Source of the DNA: Nanobdellota archaeon
GTDB lineage: Archaea > Nanobdellota > Nanobdellia > Woesearchaeales > JAGLGH01
Assembly (NCBI GenBank): GCA_023144115.1
Contig: JAGLGH010000123.1
Span: 1-8,666 of the forward strand
DNA: 8,666 bases
Reading direction: 5' to 3'
Below, piece by piece: positions 1 through 5,157 of this stretch. A model generated the notes under the pieces. That model searched no databases. It was not told where the DNA came from and saw only the letters and a program-made list of their open reading frames with translations. Both the position numbers and the translations under genes were made by a program. Position 1 is the first letter of the stretch. Every line of letters starts with the position of its first letter.

Positions 1-40
1 GAAAGCGCAGCGTCCCCAAGCGACTGAAAGGAGCGCAGAG
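1..40 (+). repeat. Partial cassette-joining site (site 0), right part only
   Basis: The window opens inside a joining site. The visible part GAAAGCGCAGCGTCCCC (1-17) recurs almost exactly in site 7 (4518-4534) and in diverged form in site 11, and it ends in GCGCAGAGT like sites 1 and 12. The palindromic core and left half lie outside the window. Everything to its right up to 704 is cassette 1. Confidence 0.6.
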
Positions 41-90
41 TTTTTATATTTGAGAAATAAAATAAATTTCTAACGAAGTGAGTCAATAAT

Positions 91-104
91 TAAGAAAAAG
101 AAAA
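91..104 (-). terminator. Possible T-rich archaeal-type terminator of gene 1
   Basis: Read on the - strand, the bases just after the stop codon are TTTTCTTTTTCTT, a T-rich stretch of the kind that can terminate archaeal transcription without a hairpin. It is also the inner cassette arm, so both roles are possible. Confidence 0.35.
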
Positions 105-107
105 GCC

Positions 108-620
108 CTACATCCACTTACCCAAAAAATGTTGTTCTACTCCTTGATGAGTTCTTGTCCCAAGAGGTTGTGCACCACTTAATGAACAATATTTTTCTCC
201 CAATATTTGTCTTGAAGTATCATTAGGCATGTTTTTTGATGGTGCAGTATATCCAAAAAAGAAATCACAATTTTTTTTGGTTTCTTCTTGAGCTGTCATA
301 AGCAATATTTTTAATGCAGTTGGATTTCCAGTTGATGCTAATCTATGAACACCTTTTATTCTTAGACTTGGAGAATACCCTTCAATTAATTTATCTAAAC
401 CAAATTGATGGTGAACATCTGGATATTGAGTATAATCACCAACAGATACAAAACCTAAAGGAGTTTCGCCATCAAATACTCCAAAGTGTTCGCATAAAGA
501 ATCAAATTGCCAAAAAACCATTTGTTCTTCAGAAGAAAATTCAGAAAATTGTTTTCTTCTCAAATCATACATTGGTCTTTGTAATTTTCTATCTGCACCA
601 TAAAAATGTTCGAGAATCAT
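108..620 (-). CDS. Uncharacterised protein, 170 aa
   Basis: I do not recognise this family with confidence. It is a soluble-looking protein of 170 residues with no signal peptide or membrane segment. The stretch around residues 45-60 (FGVFDGETPLGFVSVGD) looks like the central strands of a GNAT acetyltransferase, and the later TGNPTALKILLMTAQEE is helical, but the acetyl-CoA loop is not clear, so a GNAT-like fold is only a guess. I place the start at ATG 618-620 rather than the ATG at 624-626 because the TATA box TTTATATA then sits at -23 to -30, the spacing seen across the window. The stop codon overlaps the end of the inner cassette arm (93-109). It is the only gene of cassette 1. Confidence 0.75.
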   Translation of the reverse strand: MILEHFYGADRKLQRPMYDLRRKQFSEFSSEEQMVFWQFDSLCEHFGVFDGETPLGFVSVGDYTQYPDVHHQFGLDKLIEGYSPSLRIKGVHRLASTGNPTALKILLMTAQEETKKNCDFFFGYTAPSKNMPNDTSRQILGEKYCSLSGAQPLGTRTHQGVEQHFLGKWM

Positions 621-642
621 AACCATCGTAACTATAATGTAG

Positions 643-650
643 TATATAAA
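643..650 (-). promoter_or_regulatory. TATA box of gene 1
   Basis: TTTATATA on the - strand, 23 to 30 nt upstream of the ATG at 620, fitting a leaderless archaeal transcript. Relative to the upstream ATG (626) it would lie too close, which favours the downstream start. Confidence 0.65.
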
Positions 651-691
651 ACTATCGAGGGCTTTTCTTTTTCTCTTTTCTCAAATATAAA

Positions 692-780
692 AATTGTATT
701 TAACCCTTGTTAAATGAGGGTGAGCGAAGCGAAAGGCTGCAAGCGGTCCCAGAGGATTTGCTGAAAGCAAACCGCAGAGT
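692..780 (+). repeat. Cassette-joining site 1
   Basis: AATTG (692-696) is followed by the core ATTTAAC-CCTT-GTTAAAT (698-715), a perfect 7-bp palindrome around the 4-nt spacer. Then come small hairpins: GCT-GCA-AGC (736-744) and TTTGC-TGAAA-GCAAA (757-771), the latter extended by GG/CC around a bulged A756. The site ends GCAGAGT. The last hairpin and end are shared with site 12. Confidence 0.8.
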
Positions 781-796
781 AATATTTTAGTGTGCG

Positions 797-1294
797 TTAC
801 TTAAGAATTCTGTAATGTAATTGTATTGTATTTTTTGAAAGTTGTTTTGTTTCTAATAATTCTAATTTTGTTTCAAATTCATTGTCTGCAAAAAGTTTGA
901 TCCCTTTTCCAAATAGAAAAGGTTCAACATCTAAGTATATTTCATCAACTAAACCTTTTTGCATAAATGATGAATTTAGCATTCCTCCTCCTGCGACAAG
1001 AATTTCTGAAAACCCTTTTTCTTCTAATAACTTAATTGCTTGTTCAGGAGAATTTACAAAATTAGAATTATTATTTTCTTTGTTTGATACTATGACTGTA
1101 AATGGATTTCCAATTTGTTGAAACTCATCATCTTGGTTCATAATTTCAAAAGTTTTTCTTCCTATAACTAAATTGCCAATTTTTTTAGCAATATTGGAAA
1201 AACTGTCCCATTCTTCATCGGACCAAGGAGTTTCATCATTTTCTTTAGCAATATATCCATTTGCAGTTATTGCCATGTATAAAACAACTTTCAT
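797..1294 (-). CDS. RibD C-terminal / dihydrofolate reductase-family protein
   Basis: At 165 aa this matches the usual length of stand-alone RibD_C (DHFR-like fold) proteins, annotated as 'dihydrofolate reductase family protein'. Visible family features are the N-terminal strand VVLYMAITANGYIA (residues 3-16), the GNLVIGRKTFE segment (40-50), a central TVIVSNK strand (66-72), the glycine-rich nucleotide-binding turn AGGG (101-104) followed by a helix, and the C-terminal part with DEIYLDVEPFLFGKGIKLF. The family binds NAD(P)H and reduces pteridine or pyrimidine-type substrates; the substrate of this copy cannot be read from the sequence. It is cytosolic. The start at ATG 1294 is supported by TTTAATAA at -23 to -30. 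It need not be involved in folate metabolism or trimethoprim resistance. Confidence 0.9.
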   Translation of the reverse strand: MKVVLYMAITANGYIAKENDETPWSDEEWDSFSNIAKKIGNLVIGRKTFEIMNQDDEFQQIGNPFTVIVSNKENNNSNFVNSPEQAIKLLEEKGFSEILVAGGGMLNSSFMQKGLVDEIYLDVEPFLFGKGIKLFADNEFETKLELLETKQLSKNTIQLHYRILK

Positions 1295-1316
1295 ACTTTA
1301 TTACAATTACTTGATA

Positions 1317-1324
1317 TTATTAAA
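1317..1324 (-). promoter_or_regulatory. TATA box of gene 2
   Basis: TTTAATAA on the - strand at -23 to -30 from ATG 1294; the same variant occurs before gene 8. Confidence 0.55.
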
Positions 1325-1351
1325 GATTTGCATTGAGCACACTAAAATATT

Positions 1352-1434
1352 ATTTCATTTAATTCCTGTTAGTTTCGTCTGACCAACGGGAAGACCTAAA
1401 ATTTAGTGCAACGTTCCGAAGGAAAATTTTAGAG
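1352..1434 (+). repeat. Cassette-joining site 2
   Basis: ATTTC (1352-1356), then the core ATTTAAT-TCCT-GTTAGTT (1357-1374), whose two halves are not complementary to each other. A long hairpin follows: outer stem CTAAAATTT (1396-1404) with AAATTTTAG (1424-1432), inner stem TTCC-GAA-GGAA (1414-1424). The 42 bases from 1396 differ from site 6 at one position. The site ends in AGAGTT. Confidence 0.78.
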
Positions 1435-1448
1435 TTTTTGAGTCAGCC

Positions 1449-1484
1449 GTACATCTAGAACGAAGTTCAATAAAATAAAAGAAT
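1449..1484 (+). repeat. Block shared by cassettes 3 and 8 (copy 1)
   Basis: Thirty-six bases starting GTACATC and ending AAATAAAAGAAT match 4551-4586 at 33 positions. Both copies lie between the left outer arm and the 3' end of unrelated genes. The block is non-coding in both places. Confidence 0.7.
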
Positions 1485-1497
1485 GAAGAGCAAGAAT

Positions 1498-1710
1498 TTA
1501 GTTAATTAATGATTCTAAACCTTTAATGGCTGCGAAACATATTGCTGAAGTATATGCTGCATGATAGATTGAAAATAATGTAGCTTGAACATACATTTTT
1601 TTTGATGAATAATCTCTTGTTTCTACAGAGTTTCTTTCTGAAGCAGTTACTATTCCCATAGTAGGCAAATAAAAATCCTTTGCTTTAAATTCTAAAGGTT
1701 TAGTTTCCAT
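1498..1710 (-). CDS. Uncharacterised small protein, 70 aa
   Basis: I do not recognise this protein. It has a charged N-terminal part (METKPLEFKAKDFYLPTMG), a Ser/Thr-rich middle with basic residues, and a C-terminal helix-forming stretch from about residue 42 (ATLFSIYHAAYTSAICFAAIKG). That stretch is rich in Ala, Ile and Tyr and could be amphipathic or membrane-associated. No catalytic motif is visible. Evidence that it is real: an intact frame, a good TATA box (TTTATATA) at -25 to -32 from ATG 1710, and its position as the sole gene between the arms of cassette 3, with the inner arm reaching the stop codon as in other cassettes. Confidence 0.65.
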   Translation of the reverse strand: METKPLEFKAKDFYLPTMGIVTASERNSVETRDYSSKKMYVQATLFSIYHAAYTSAICFAAIKGLESLIN

Positions 1711-1734
1711 ATTCTATTTGTAACTCAGCAGGAG

Positions 1735-1742
1735 TATATAAA
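1735..1742 (-). promoter_or_regulatory. TATA box of gene 3
   Basis: TTTATATA on the - strand at -25 to -32 from ATG 1710, preceded by AAAGA as a plausible BRE-like purine stretch. Confidence 0.65.
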
Positions 1743-1788
1743 TCTTTCGATTGAATTCTTACCTAACTGCTAAATAGGCTGACTCAAA

Positions 1789-1866
1789 AATTGCAACTAA
1801 TTTCTGTTAGTTGGGGAGACTGCAAGTCGACCGACTGGAAAAATCTTTGATTTAGTAAGGACAGTT
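1789..1866 (+). repeat. Cassette-joining site 3
   Basis: AATTGC (1789-1794), core AACTAAT-TTCT-GTTAGTT (1795-1812), then hairpin GACT-GCA-AGTC (1818-1828). The site ends ACAGTT. The hairpin has the same loop and a compensatory A-T for G-C change relative to site 4. Confidence 0.78.
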
Positions 1867-1914
1867 TTTAAGTTTCTTCGAACCGAAGGTGAGACAAATT
1901 TTAAGCGCCCGTTT

Positions 1915-2289
1915 TTAAGAATTAAGCCAATCTATTGCTTCATGTTCTGAAGAAAACGATTTTGTTACAAAAGTATTATCAGGATTATCTTGATTAACAG
2001 TTGGTTTATCACTTATAAAAGCAAACTTTTCAACTTTAATTTTGTTATAAATTGAAATTATATTTTCATTTCTCCAACTGATTAAACCATCACTTAAATT
2101 ATATGAAAATTTTCTCATATCTACTATAATTTTCAAGCTATATTGTTTTTGAACTACATCAATAAATTTAAGTGCTTCTTCTTTAAAATCTGTATCAGTA
2201 AAGTTTGCTGTATTTTCTTTCCAACAAAGAGTTAGAATATCATTATCTTTAGAAACTAACATATATTGATCATCGATAAATTGTTCCAT
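1915..2289 (-). CDS. SpoIIAA-like / STAS-type domain protein
   Basis: A 124-aa soluble protein with the look of the SpoIIAA-like/STAS family. It has alternating beta strands in the N-terminal third (ILTLCWKENTANFTDTDF), a helix (FKEEALKFIDVVQKQYSL), then a strand with conserved acidic turn (KIIVDMRKFSYN, with DMRKF in the place of the usual D(L/M)R(K/G)F), a second helix with KVEKFAFISDKP, and the typical end (FSSEHEAIDWL). Members are small anti-anti-sigma-like or lipid-binding-like domains of mostly unknown role. A frame extension to ATG 2328 exists, but it adds residues unlike the family and swallows the TATA box. With ATG 2287-2289 the box TATTTAAA lies at -23 to -30, so I take this start. 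Confidence 0.72.
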   Translation of the reverse strand: MEQFIDDQYMLVSKDNDILTLCWKENTANFTDTDFKEEALKFIDVVQKQYSLKIIVDMRKFSYNLSDGLISWRNENIISIYNKIKVEKFAFISDKPTVNQDNPDNTFVTKSFSSEHEAIDWLNS

Positions 2290-2311
2290 AGAAAATATAA
2301 TCCTAATAATC

Positions 2312-2319
2312 TTTAAATA
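2312..2319 (-). promoter_or_regulatory. TATA box of gene 4
   Basis: TATTTAAA on the - strand at -23 to -30 from ATG 2289. It decides the start codon, since it would lie inside the coding region if translation began at 2328. Confidence 0.55.
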
Positions 2320-2360
2320 GGTTTCCATTAAGGGGGCGTTTTTTGTTTTAGAAACTTAAA

Positions 2361-2420
2361 AATTGCAACTAATCGCTGTTATGTGGGGAGGCTGCAAGCC
2401 GACCGACCGAAGGGACAGTT
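2361..2420 (+). repeat. Cassette-joining site 4
   Basis: AATTGC (2361-2366), core AACTAAT-CGCT-GTTATGT (2367-2384), whose halves do not pair with each other. Hairpin GGCT-GCA-AGCC (2390-2400) follows, and the site ends GGGACAGTT. It is the shortest and cleanest GC-rich version of the site. Confidence 0.8.
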
Positions 2421-2432
2421 CAGAAAAAGTCC

Positions 2433-2762
2433 TTAATAGATTAAATCATCTGGATCAAATTTAGGATTAGTAACGACAACTAATTCAATTGTTTCTTCAA
2501 CATCTTGAATGTTGTGATACTCATTCCTTGGAATCGAAAAAACATCTCCTGCTTCAATTGTGAAAATTTTATCTCCAACTTTAAGTCTGGCTTTTCCTTT
2601 CACAATGAAGTAAACTTCTTCCATTTTTTGATGCTTGTGGGGCTTAGAACTACCAGTTATAACAGAATATGACACACTTAAATTATCAGAATTATATAAT
2701 TCTTGCAATTTGCCACAAGCATCTTCTATTGGTTTGATGTTTTTTCGATTTACTATCTTCAT
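2433..2762 (-). CDS. Small cupin-2 domain protein
   Basis: A 109-aa single-domain cupin. Cupin motif 1 is seen as H42-K-H44-(x3)-E48 followed by VYFIVKG, and motif 2 as GDVFSIPRNEYHN with the fourth ligand H83. H42, H44, E48 and H83 make a complete metal site, so the barrel should bind a divalent metal such as Fe, Mn or Zn. Family members range from isomerases and dioxygenases to sugar-binding proteins, and this sequence does not say which. It is cytosolic, without signal peptide. The start at ATG 2762 has TTTATATA at -23 to -30. Confidence 0.9.
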   Translation of the reverse strand: MKIVNRKNIKPIEDACGKLQELYNSDNLSVSYSVITGSSKPHKHQKMEEVYFIVKGKARLKVGDKIFTIEAGDVFSIPRNEYHNIQDVEETIELVVVTNPKFDPDDLIY

Positions 2763-2784
2763 ATAAGTTACTAATCCTACATGA

Positions 2785-2792
2785 TATATAAA
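2785..2792 (-). promoter_or_regulatory. TATA box of gene 5
   Basis: TTTATATA on the - strand at -23 to -30 from ATG 2762. Confidence 0.65.
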
Positions 2793-2810
2793 GTTGTTGG
2801 ACTTTTTCTG

Positions 2811-2892
2811 AATTGCACATAACCCTTGTTATGTCTGGTGAGCCGTAGGCGAAAGGCTGTAAGCCGGCCCGACGACCAAAGGGAGGAGAGTT
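2811..2892 (+). repeat. Cassette-joining site 5
   Basis: AATTGC (2811-2816), core ACATAAC-CCTT-GTTATGT (2817-2834), perfectly palindromic. Hairpins: GCC-GTA-GGC (about 2842-2850) and GGCT-GTA-AGCC (2855-2865). It ends in a GC-rich tail and AGAGTT. Confidence 0.8.
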
Positions 2893-2899
2893 TCTAAAT

Positions 2900-2920
2900 C
2901 TCGTCCGAGCCAAAGACGAG
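2900..2920 (+). repeat. Side hairpin inside cassette 6
   Basis: CTCGTC (2900-2905) pairs perfectly with GACGAG (2915-2920) around a 9-nt loop. It lies between outer and inner left arms, the same place where cassettes 4 and 13 have a smaller hairpin. Confidence 0.55.
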
Positions 2921-2969
2921 ACTAACATTAAAGGGGCTTTTTTATTTAAATTCTTTTGAGGTTTTTCTT

Positions 2970-3740
2970 TTACTTTTTATTTGTAACAATAATTAAATCA
3001 TCTTTAAAATCTAAACAATCGTTATGCTGAAATTTCTTTATTTTACTTAAGAATTTCTTTGCATCTGAATCTGAAGGATAAATGTTAGTATTATGAATAA
3101 ATCTATAAAAAGATTTTAATTCAAAAATTTTTTTTGTTGACAAAATATCACCAACATACATTCTCATTTTAAACCTTTTTACTTTTACATCAAACCCTTT
3201 TTGCTTATAATAATATATCATATATTTAGAATAATTAAATTTTGGATAAACTTGCTTTATCATTACATTATAATGGTCGCTTTCTTCTGGCAAAGTTAAA
3301 ATCATTACTTTTCCATCTTTTTTTATCATATTCATTAATTTGTCTAAATGTTTGTTAAAACCTTTTTCATTAAAAGCCCAATAATAATTTGTGTGTATTG
3401 TGTAGGCCGCATCATATTTTTTTTTTGGTTCAAATAAATCTAGAGTTTTTACATAACAATTTTTAATATCATTTTCTGAAAATAAAAAAGCTTCTCCATT
3501 AGCTAATGCAGCTTTATCTGGCTCTAATAAATCACATCCATACTTGCTTTCAATTCTATCCAAAATTTGCTTTGTAGTATGTCCTTCTCCACATCCTATA
3601 TCTATTATTTCTTTATGATCAATTAATTCATTAGAAATATATTTTACAATTTTGAACCAATCTTCCATAAAGGTTCTTATATATATATTTTCATAAACAT
3701 CTGCAAAGCGTTTCTCTCCCCAAAAATGCCATTCTGTCAT
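2970..3740 (-). CDS. Class I SAM-dependent methyltransferase
   Basis: A 256-aa cytosolic protein with a Rossmann-type methyltransferase core. Motif I is IIDIGCGEG (residues 45-53), the glycine-rich loop that holds S-adenosylmethionine. YGCDLLEPDKAAL follows as the acidic strand that binds the ribose, then a strand with AAYTIHTNYYWAF in the motif IV region and KKDGKVMILTLP, typical of the post-motif strand. The C-terminal third (from about residue 170) is Lys/Tyr-rich and probably forms the substrate-binding cap. The acceptor, which could be a small molecule, tRNA or protein, cannot be told. The start at ATG 3740 has TTAATATA at -25 to -32. The stop codon meets the inner arm of the cassette. 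Confidence 0.88.
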   Translation of the reverse strand: MTEWHFWGEKRFADVYENIYIRTFMEDWFKIVKYISNELIDHKEIIDIGCGEGHTTKQILDRIESKYGCDLLEPDKAALANGEAFLFSENDIKNCYVKTLDLFEPKKKYDAAYTIHTNYYWAFNEKGFNKHLDKLMNMIKKDGKVMILTLPEESDHYNVMIKQVYPKFNYSKYMIYYYKQKGFDVKVKRFKMRMYVGDILSTKKIFELKSFYRFIHNTNIYPSDSDAKKFLSKIKKFQHNDCLDFKDDLIIVTNKK

Positions 3741-3764
3741 AAATTGATATATTTAATTAAGACA

Positions 3765-3772
3765 TATATTAA
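3765..3772 (-). promoter_or_regulatory. TATA box of gene 6
   Basis: TTAATATA on the - strand at -25 to -32 from ATG 3740. A second A/T run nearer the gene (about 3747-3754) is too close to serve. Confidence 0.5.
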
Positions 3773-3844
3773 TCTTTCTAAACATTTCAAAGAAAAAACC
3801 TCAATTTAATTTTAAAGCCCCGTTTTTATTTTTAGAGACCTAGA

Positions 3845-3920
3845 AATTAGACATAATCCTTGTTATATTCCCCGAAGGGCTAAAATTTAGTGCAATGTTC
3901 CGAAGGAAAATTTTAGAGTT
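3845..3920 (+). repeat. Cassette-joining site 6
   Basis: AATTAG, core ACATAAT-CCTT-GTTATAT (3851-3868), hairpin CCC-GAA-GGG (3871-3879). Then comes the long hairpin with outer stem CTAAAATTT (3880-3888) and AAATTTTAG (3908-3916) and inner TTCC-GAA-GGAA (3898-3908). The long hairpin is shared with site 2 (41 of 42 bases). The site ends AGAGTT. Confidence 0.78.
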
Positions 3921-3967
3921 TGTCCCCGAACGTTTTTTAATAACAAAAAAGTGCCAACCATTGATTT

Positions 3968-4396
3968 TTATTTGGAATGTATGGTTTGATTATATTTCCA
4001 ATCATTAAGCATTATAGTAAATTGGCGTTGATTATCATCTCTTTGAAGCGTTATAGAAAAACAGCCATCACATTCTAATTCTTTTACTTCAAGAACTGTT
4101 GTAGGATAACTTAAATGAGCAGTAGCTATTTCAACAGCCGTTTTTTGATTTTCAGTTAATTCGTGGGTTCTTAGTTTTTCAAAACTCTTACCGGTCCACA
4201 GTGTACATTTTTTCTCTGGACCTTCATGCTGACGATCTGTATAATCATAAAATGTTAAGCTACGAAGAAGCCATGAATTTTCGCATTCTTCAAAATTGGT
4301 TATTTTGGCATTTGAATATCCAACTATCCCGGAGATTGAACCAACGATAAAAACCAGTAAAAAAATTAAAACCCTTTTTTTAATATTATTTGTCAT
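3968..4396 (-). CDS. Membrane-anchored extracytoplasmic protein with Cys pairs
   Basis: A 142-aa protein with a basic N-terminus and one hydrophobic segment (about residues 9-27, VLIFLLVFIVGSISGIVGY), a signal anchor that should place the rest outside the cytoplasm. After it comes NFEEC (34-38) and, 26 residues on, C64-TLWTGKSFE. This recalls the 'FEEC...PxxC..DGK.F' module of many small archaeal and bacterial exported proteins, though the middle differs. The C-terminal part has ECDGC (C109, C112) in a strand-rich region (SITLQRDDNQRQFTIML). The four cysteines could form two disulfides. A frame extension to GTG 4450 runs into the cassette arm. ATG 4394-4396 has TTTAAATA at -24 to -31 and is preferred. 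Confidence 0.7.
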   Translation of the reverse strand: MTNNIKKRVLIFLLVFIVGSISGIVGYSNAKITNFEECENSWLLRSLTFYDYTDRQHEGPEKKCTLWTGKSFEKLRTHELTENQKTAVEIATAHLSYPTTVLEVKELECDGCFSITLQRDDNQRQFTIMLNDWKYNQTIHSK

Positions 4397-4419
4397 AAAT
4401 TTAGTATTATTAATTAAAG

Positions 4420-4427
4420 TATTTAAA
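4420..4427 (-). promoter_or_regulatory. TATA box of gene 7
   Basis: TTTAAATA on the - strand at -24 to -31 from ATG 4396. It argues against the upstream GTG at 4450. Confidence 0.55.
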
Positions 4428-4473
4428 TGATTGTTTTTAATGGCTGGCACTTTTCTTTTTTAGTGAGGAGGGA

Positions 4474-4541
4474 AATTGAATATAATCCCTGTTATGTCTC
4501 CCGACGACTGAAAGGGTGAAAGCGCAGCGTCCCCTTGAGTT
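4474..4541 (+). repeat. Cassette-joining site 7
   Basis: AATTGA, core ATATAAT-CCCT-GTTATGT (4480-4497), halves not fully complementary. A GC-rich segment follows, with GACG (4503-4506) pairing CGTC (4528-4531). It ends CCCCTTGAGTT as in site 11. GAAAGCGCAGCGTCCCC matches the start of the window. Confidence 0.75.
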
Positions 4542-4550
4542 GAAAAAAGC

Positions 4551-4586
4551 GTACATCGAGAACGAAGGTCAATCAAATAAAAGAAT
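4551..4586 (+). repeat. Block shared by cassettes 3 and 8 (copy 2)
   Basis: It matches 1449-1484 at 33 of 36 positions and sits in the same place between the outer and inner left arms. Confidence 0.7.
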
Positions 4587-4590
4587 TGAG

Positions 4591-4602
4591 ACAAAAACAA
4601 AA
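4591..4602 (-). terminator. Possible T-rich terminator of gene 8
   Basis: On the - strand the bases after the stop read TTTTGTTTTTGT, a candidate archaeal terminator. It coincides with the inner arm of the cassette, so its conservation may have another cause. Confidence 0.3.
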
Positions 4603-4603
4603 C

Positions 4604-5089
4604 TTACTCAAATTCATCCCAACTAACTTCTCTGCCAGGATATGCAACTTTCTTAAATGGCCATTTATCTTGAATCCATTTTTTAACAGAAGAAAAAAGA
4701 ATTTCATCTAATTCATTTGCTACTTCACTTTGCCTAACCCACATCATAATTATTGCATCATAATTTGGATTGTCAGAAGGATAAATATACACGCAACCAA
4801 GACATTCAGTTTCATCCAAATTCATAACCGTAAAGGCAAAGGAAGATCTTTTTTGAAATTCTTTTTGATGCCATCCAAGATCAATCAAATCTTGTTCATA
4901 AGGTAAATCTTTTGTTGGCCATTTATGATTAGGTCCAAAAGGTTTCGTTTTCTGTAAATGTTCAATGCTGGTCATAACAGCATCATAATCTTTCTTAACA
5001 TCATTTACAGTAATCATTCTCAAACGAAACCTGTCAGTTTCTAATACTTCAGGAATTTTAAAATCTGTTGGGATGAATTTCTTTGTCAT
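4604..5089 (-). CDS. GNAT family N-acetyltransferase
   Basis: A 161-aa protein that I recognise as a GNAT-family subfamily with a characteristic layout. It starts with LETDRFRLRMITVNDVKKDYDAVMTSIEHL (about residues 16-45), followed by GPNHKWPTKDLPYEQDLIDLGWHQKEF and the central strands SFAFTVMNLDETECLGCVYIYPSDNPNYDA. The C-terminal segment is MMWVRQSEVANELDEILFSSVKKWI, ending in WPFKKVAYPGREVSWDEFE. These proteins transfer an acetyl group from acetyl-CoA to an amine; the acceptor is unknown. The length is normal for the group, so the gene looks intact. It is cytosolic. ATG 5089 has TTTAATAA at -25 to -32. The stop codon overlaps the inner arm by one base. Confidence 0.87.
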   Translation of the reverse strand: MTKKFIPTDFKIPEVLETDRFRLRMITVNDVKKDYDAVMTSIEHLQKTKPFGPNHKWPTKDLPYEQDLIDLGWHQKEFQKRSSFAFTVMNLDETECLGCVYIYPSDNPNYDAIIMMWVRQSEVANELDEILFSSVKKWIQDKWPFKKVAYPGREVSWDEFE

Positions 5090-5113
5090 ATTAATAATGA
5101 TAATTATTGAGTA

Positions 5114-5121
5114 TTATTAAA
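5114..5121 (-). promoter_or_regulatory. TATA box of gene 8
   Basis: TTTAATAA on the - strand at -25 to -32 from ATG 5089. It abuts the inner right arm (5121-5135). Confidence 0.5.
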
Positions 5122-5157
5122 GTTTTGTTTTTGTCCTTCCACATTCTAGCTTTTTTC

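Larger units (their letters stand above)
1..704. mobile_element. Gene cassette 1 (left end truncated), unknown protein
   Basis: The cassette carries one gene on the - strand between two nested inverted repeats. Outer arms 41-55 and 679-693 are perfect over 15 bp (TTTTTATATTTGAGA and its complement). Inner arms 93-109 and 658-674 are perfect over 17 bp. The outer arms follow AGAG on the left and run into AATTG on the right, as in the other cassettes. The right half-site is ATTTAAC (698-704). The left half-site lies before the window. Confidence 0.72.
709..1363. mobile_element. Gene cassette 2, RibD_C/DHFR-family protein
   Basis: Left half-site GTTAAATG (709-716) is complementary to right half-site CATTTAAT (1356-1363) except for a terminal G.T. 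The cassette-specific arms 781-795 and 1337-1351 are perfect over 15 bp (AATATTTTAGTGTGC and its complement). The left arm ends one base before the stop codon of the gene. Confidence 0.78.
1368..1801. mobile_element. Gene cassette 3, small unknown protein
   Basis: Left half-site GTTAGTT (1368-1374) pairs with right half-site AACTAAT (1795-1801). Arms 1435-1448 and 1777-1790 are perfect over 14 bp (TTTTTGAGTCAGCC and its complement). A short inner pair, AAGAATT (1492-1498) with AATTCTT (1754-1760), ends at the stop codon. The left flank also holds a block shared with cassette 8 (1449-1484). Confidence 0.78.
1806..2373. mobile_element. Gene cassette 4, SpoIIAA/STAS-like protein
   Basis: Left half-site GTTAGTTG (1806-1813) pairs with right half-site CAACTAAT (2366-2373). 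Arms 1865-1877 and 2350-2362 are perfect over 13 bp (TTTTTAAGTTTCT and its complement). Inner complementarity CGCCC (1906-1910) with GGGCG (2334-2338) lies next to the gene. A local hairpin CTTCG-AAC-CGAAG follows the left arm (about 1877-1889). Confidence 0.77.
2378..2823. mobile_element. Gene cassette 5, cupin protein
   Basis: Left half-site GTTATGTG (2378-2385) is exactly complementary to right half-site CACATAAC (2816-2823). Arms 2419-2432 and 2799-2812 are perfect over 14 bp (TTCAGAAAAAGTCC and its complement). The left arm ends directly before the stop codon. Confidence 0.8.
2828..3857. mobile_element. Gene cassette 6, SAM-dependent methyltransferase
   Basis: Left half-site GTTATGTCT (2828-2836) pairs with right half-site AGACATAAT (3849-3857) over nine positions with one G.T. 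Outer arms 2891-2902 and 3835-3846 match at 10 of 12. Inner arms are GGGGCTTT (2933-2940) with AAAGCCCC (3814-3821), then TTGAGGTTTTTCTTT (2956-2970) with 3789-3804 (one extra A). A local hairpin CTCGTC/GACGAG (2900-2920) sits after the left outer arm. It is the largest cassette, 1030 bp. Confidence 0.77.
3862..4486. mobile_element. Gene cassette 7, membrane-anchored Cys-rich protein
   Basis: Left half-site GTTATATTC (3862-3870) pairs with right half-site GAATATAAT (4478-4486). Arms 3947-3962 and 4439-4454 match at 15 of 16, and the right arm lies upstream of the promoter. The outermost arm pair next to AGAGTTT and AAATTG is degenerate here, the weakest of the set. Confidence 0.7.

Noticed and set aside
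314..622. Open frame of 102 codons on the + strand
   Set aside because: Antisense to gene 1, low-complexity product and no promoter; gene 1 has a TATA box and fits the cassette.
882..1121. Open frame of 79 codons on the + strand
   Set aside because: Antisense to the RibD_C-family gene, which has clear family motifs.
1173..1382. Open frame of 69 codons on the + strand
   Set aside because: Runs antisense to gene 2, through its promoter and across joining site 2.
2290..2328. Longer N-terminus for gene 4 from ATG 2328
   Set aside because: It would place the TATA box within the coding region and leave the cassette arm as the only upstream sequence.
2692..2928. Open frame of 78 codons on the - strand
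   Set aside because: Crosses the boundary of two cassettes and overlaps the cupin start and its TATA box; Arg/Ser-rich product comes from the GC-rich site.
4397..4450. Longer N-terminus for gene 7 from GTG 4450
   Set aside because: It starts in the cassette arm, precedes the TATA box and adds a non-signal-like stretch before the membrane anchor.
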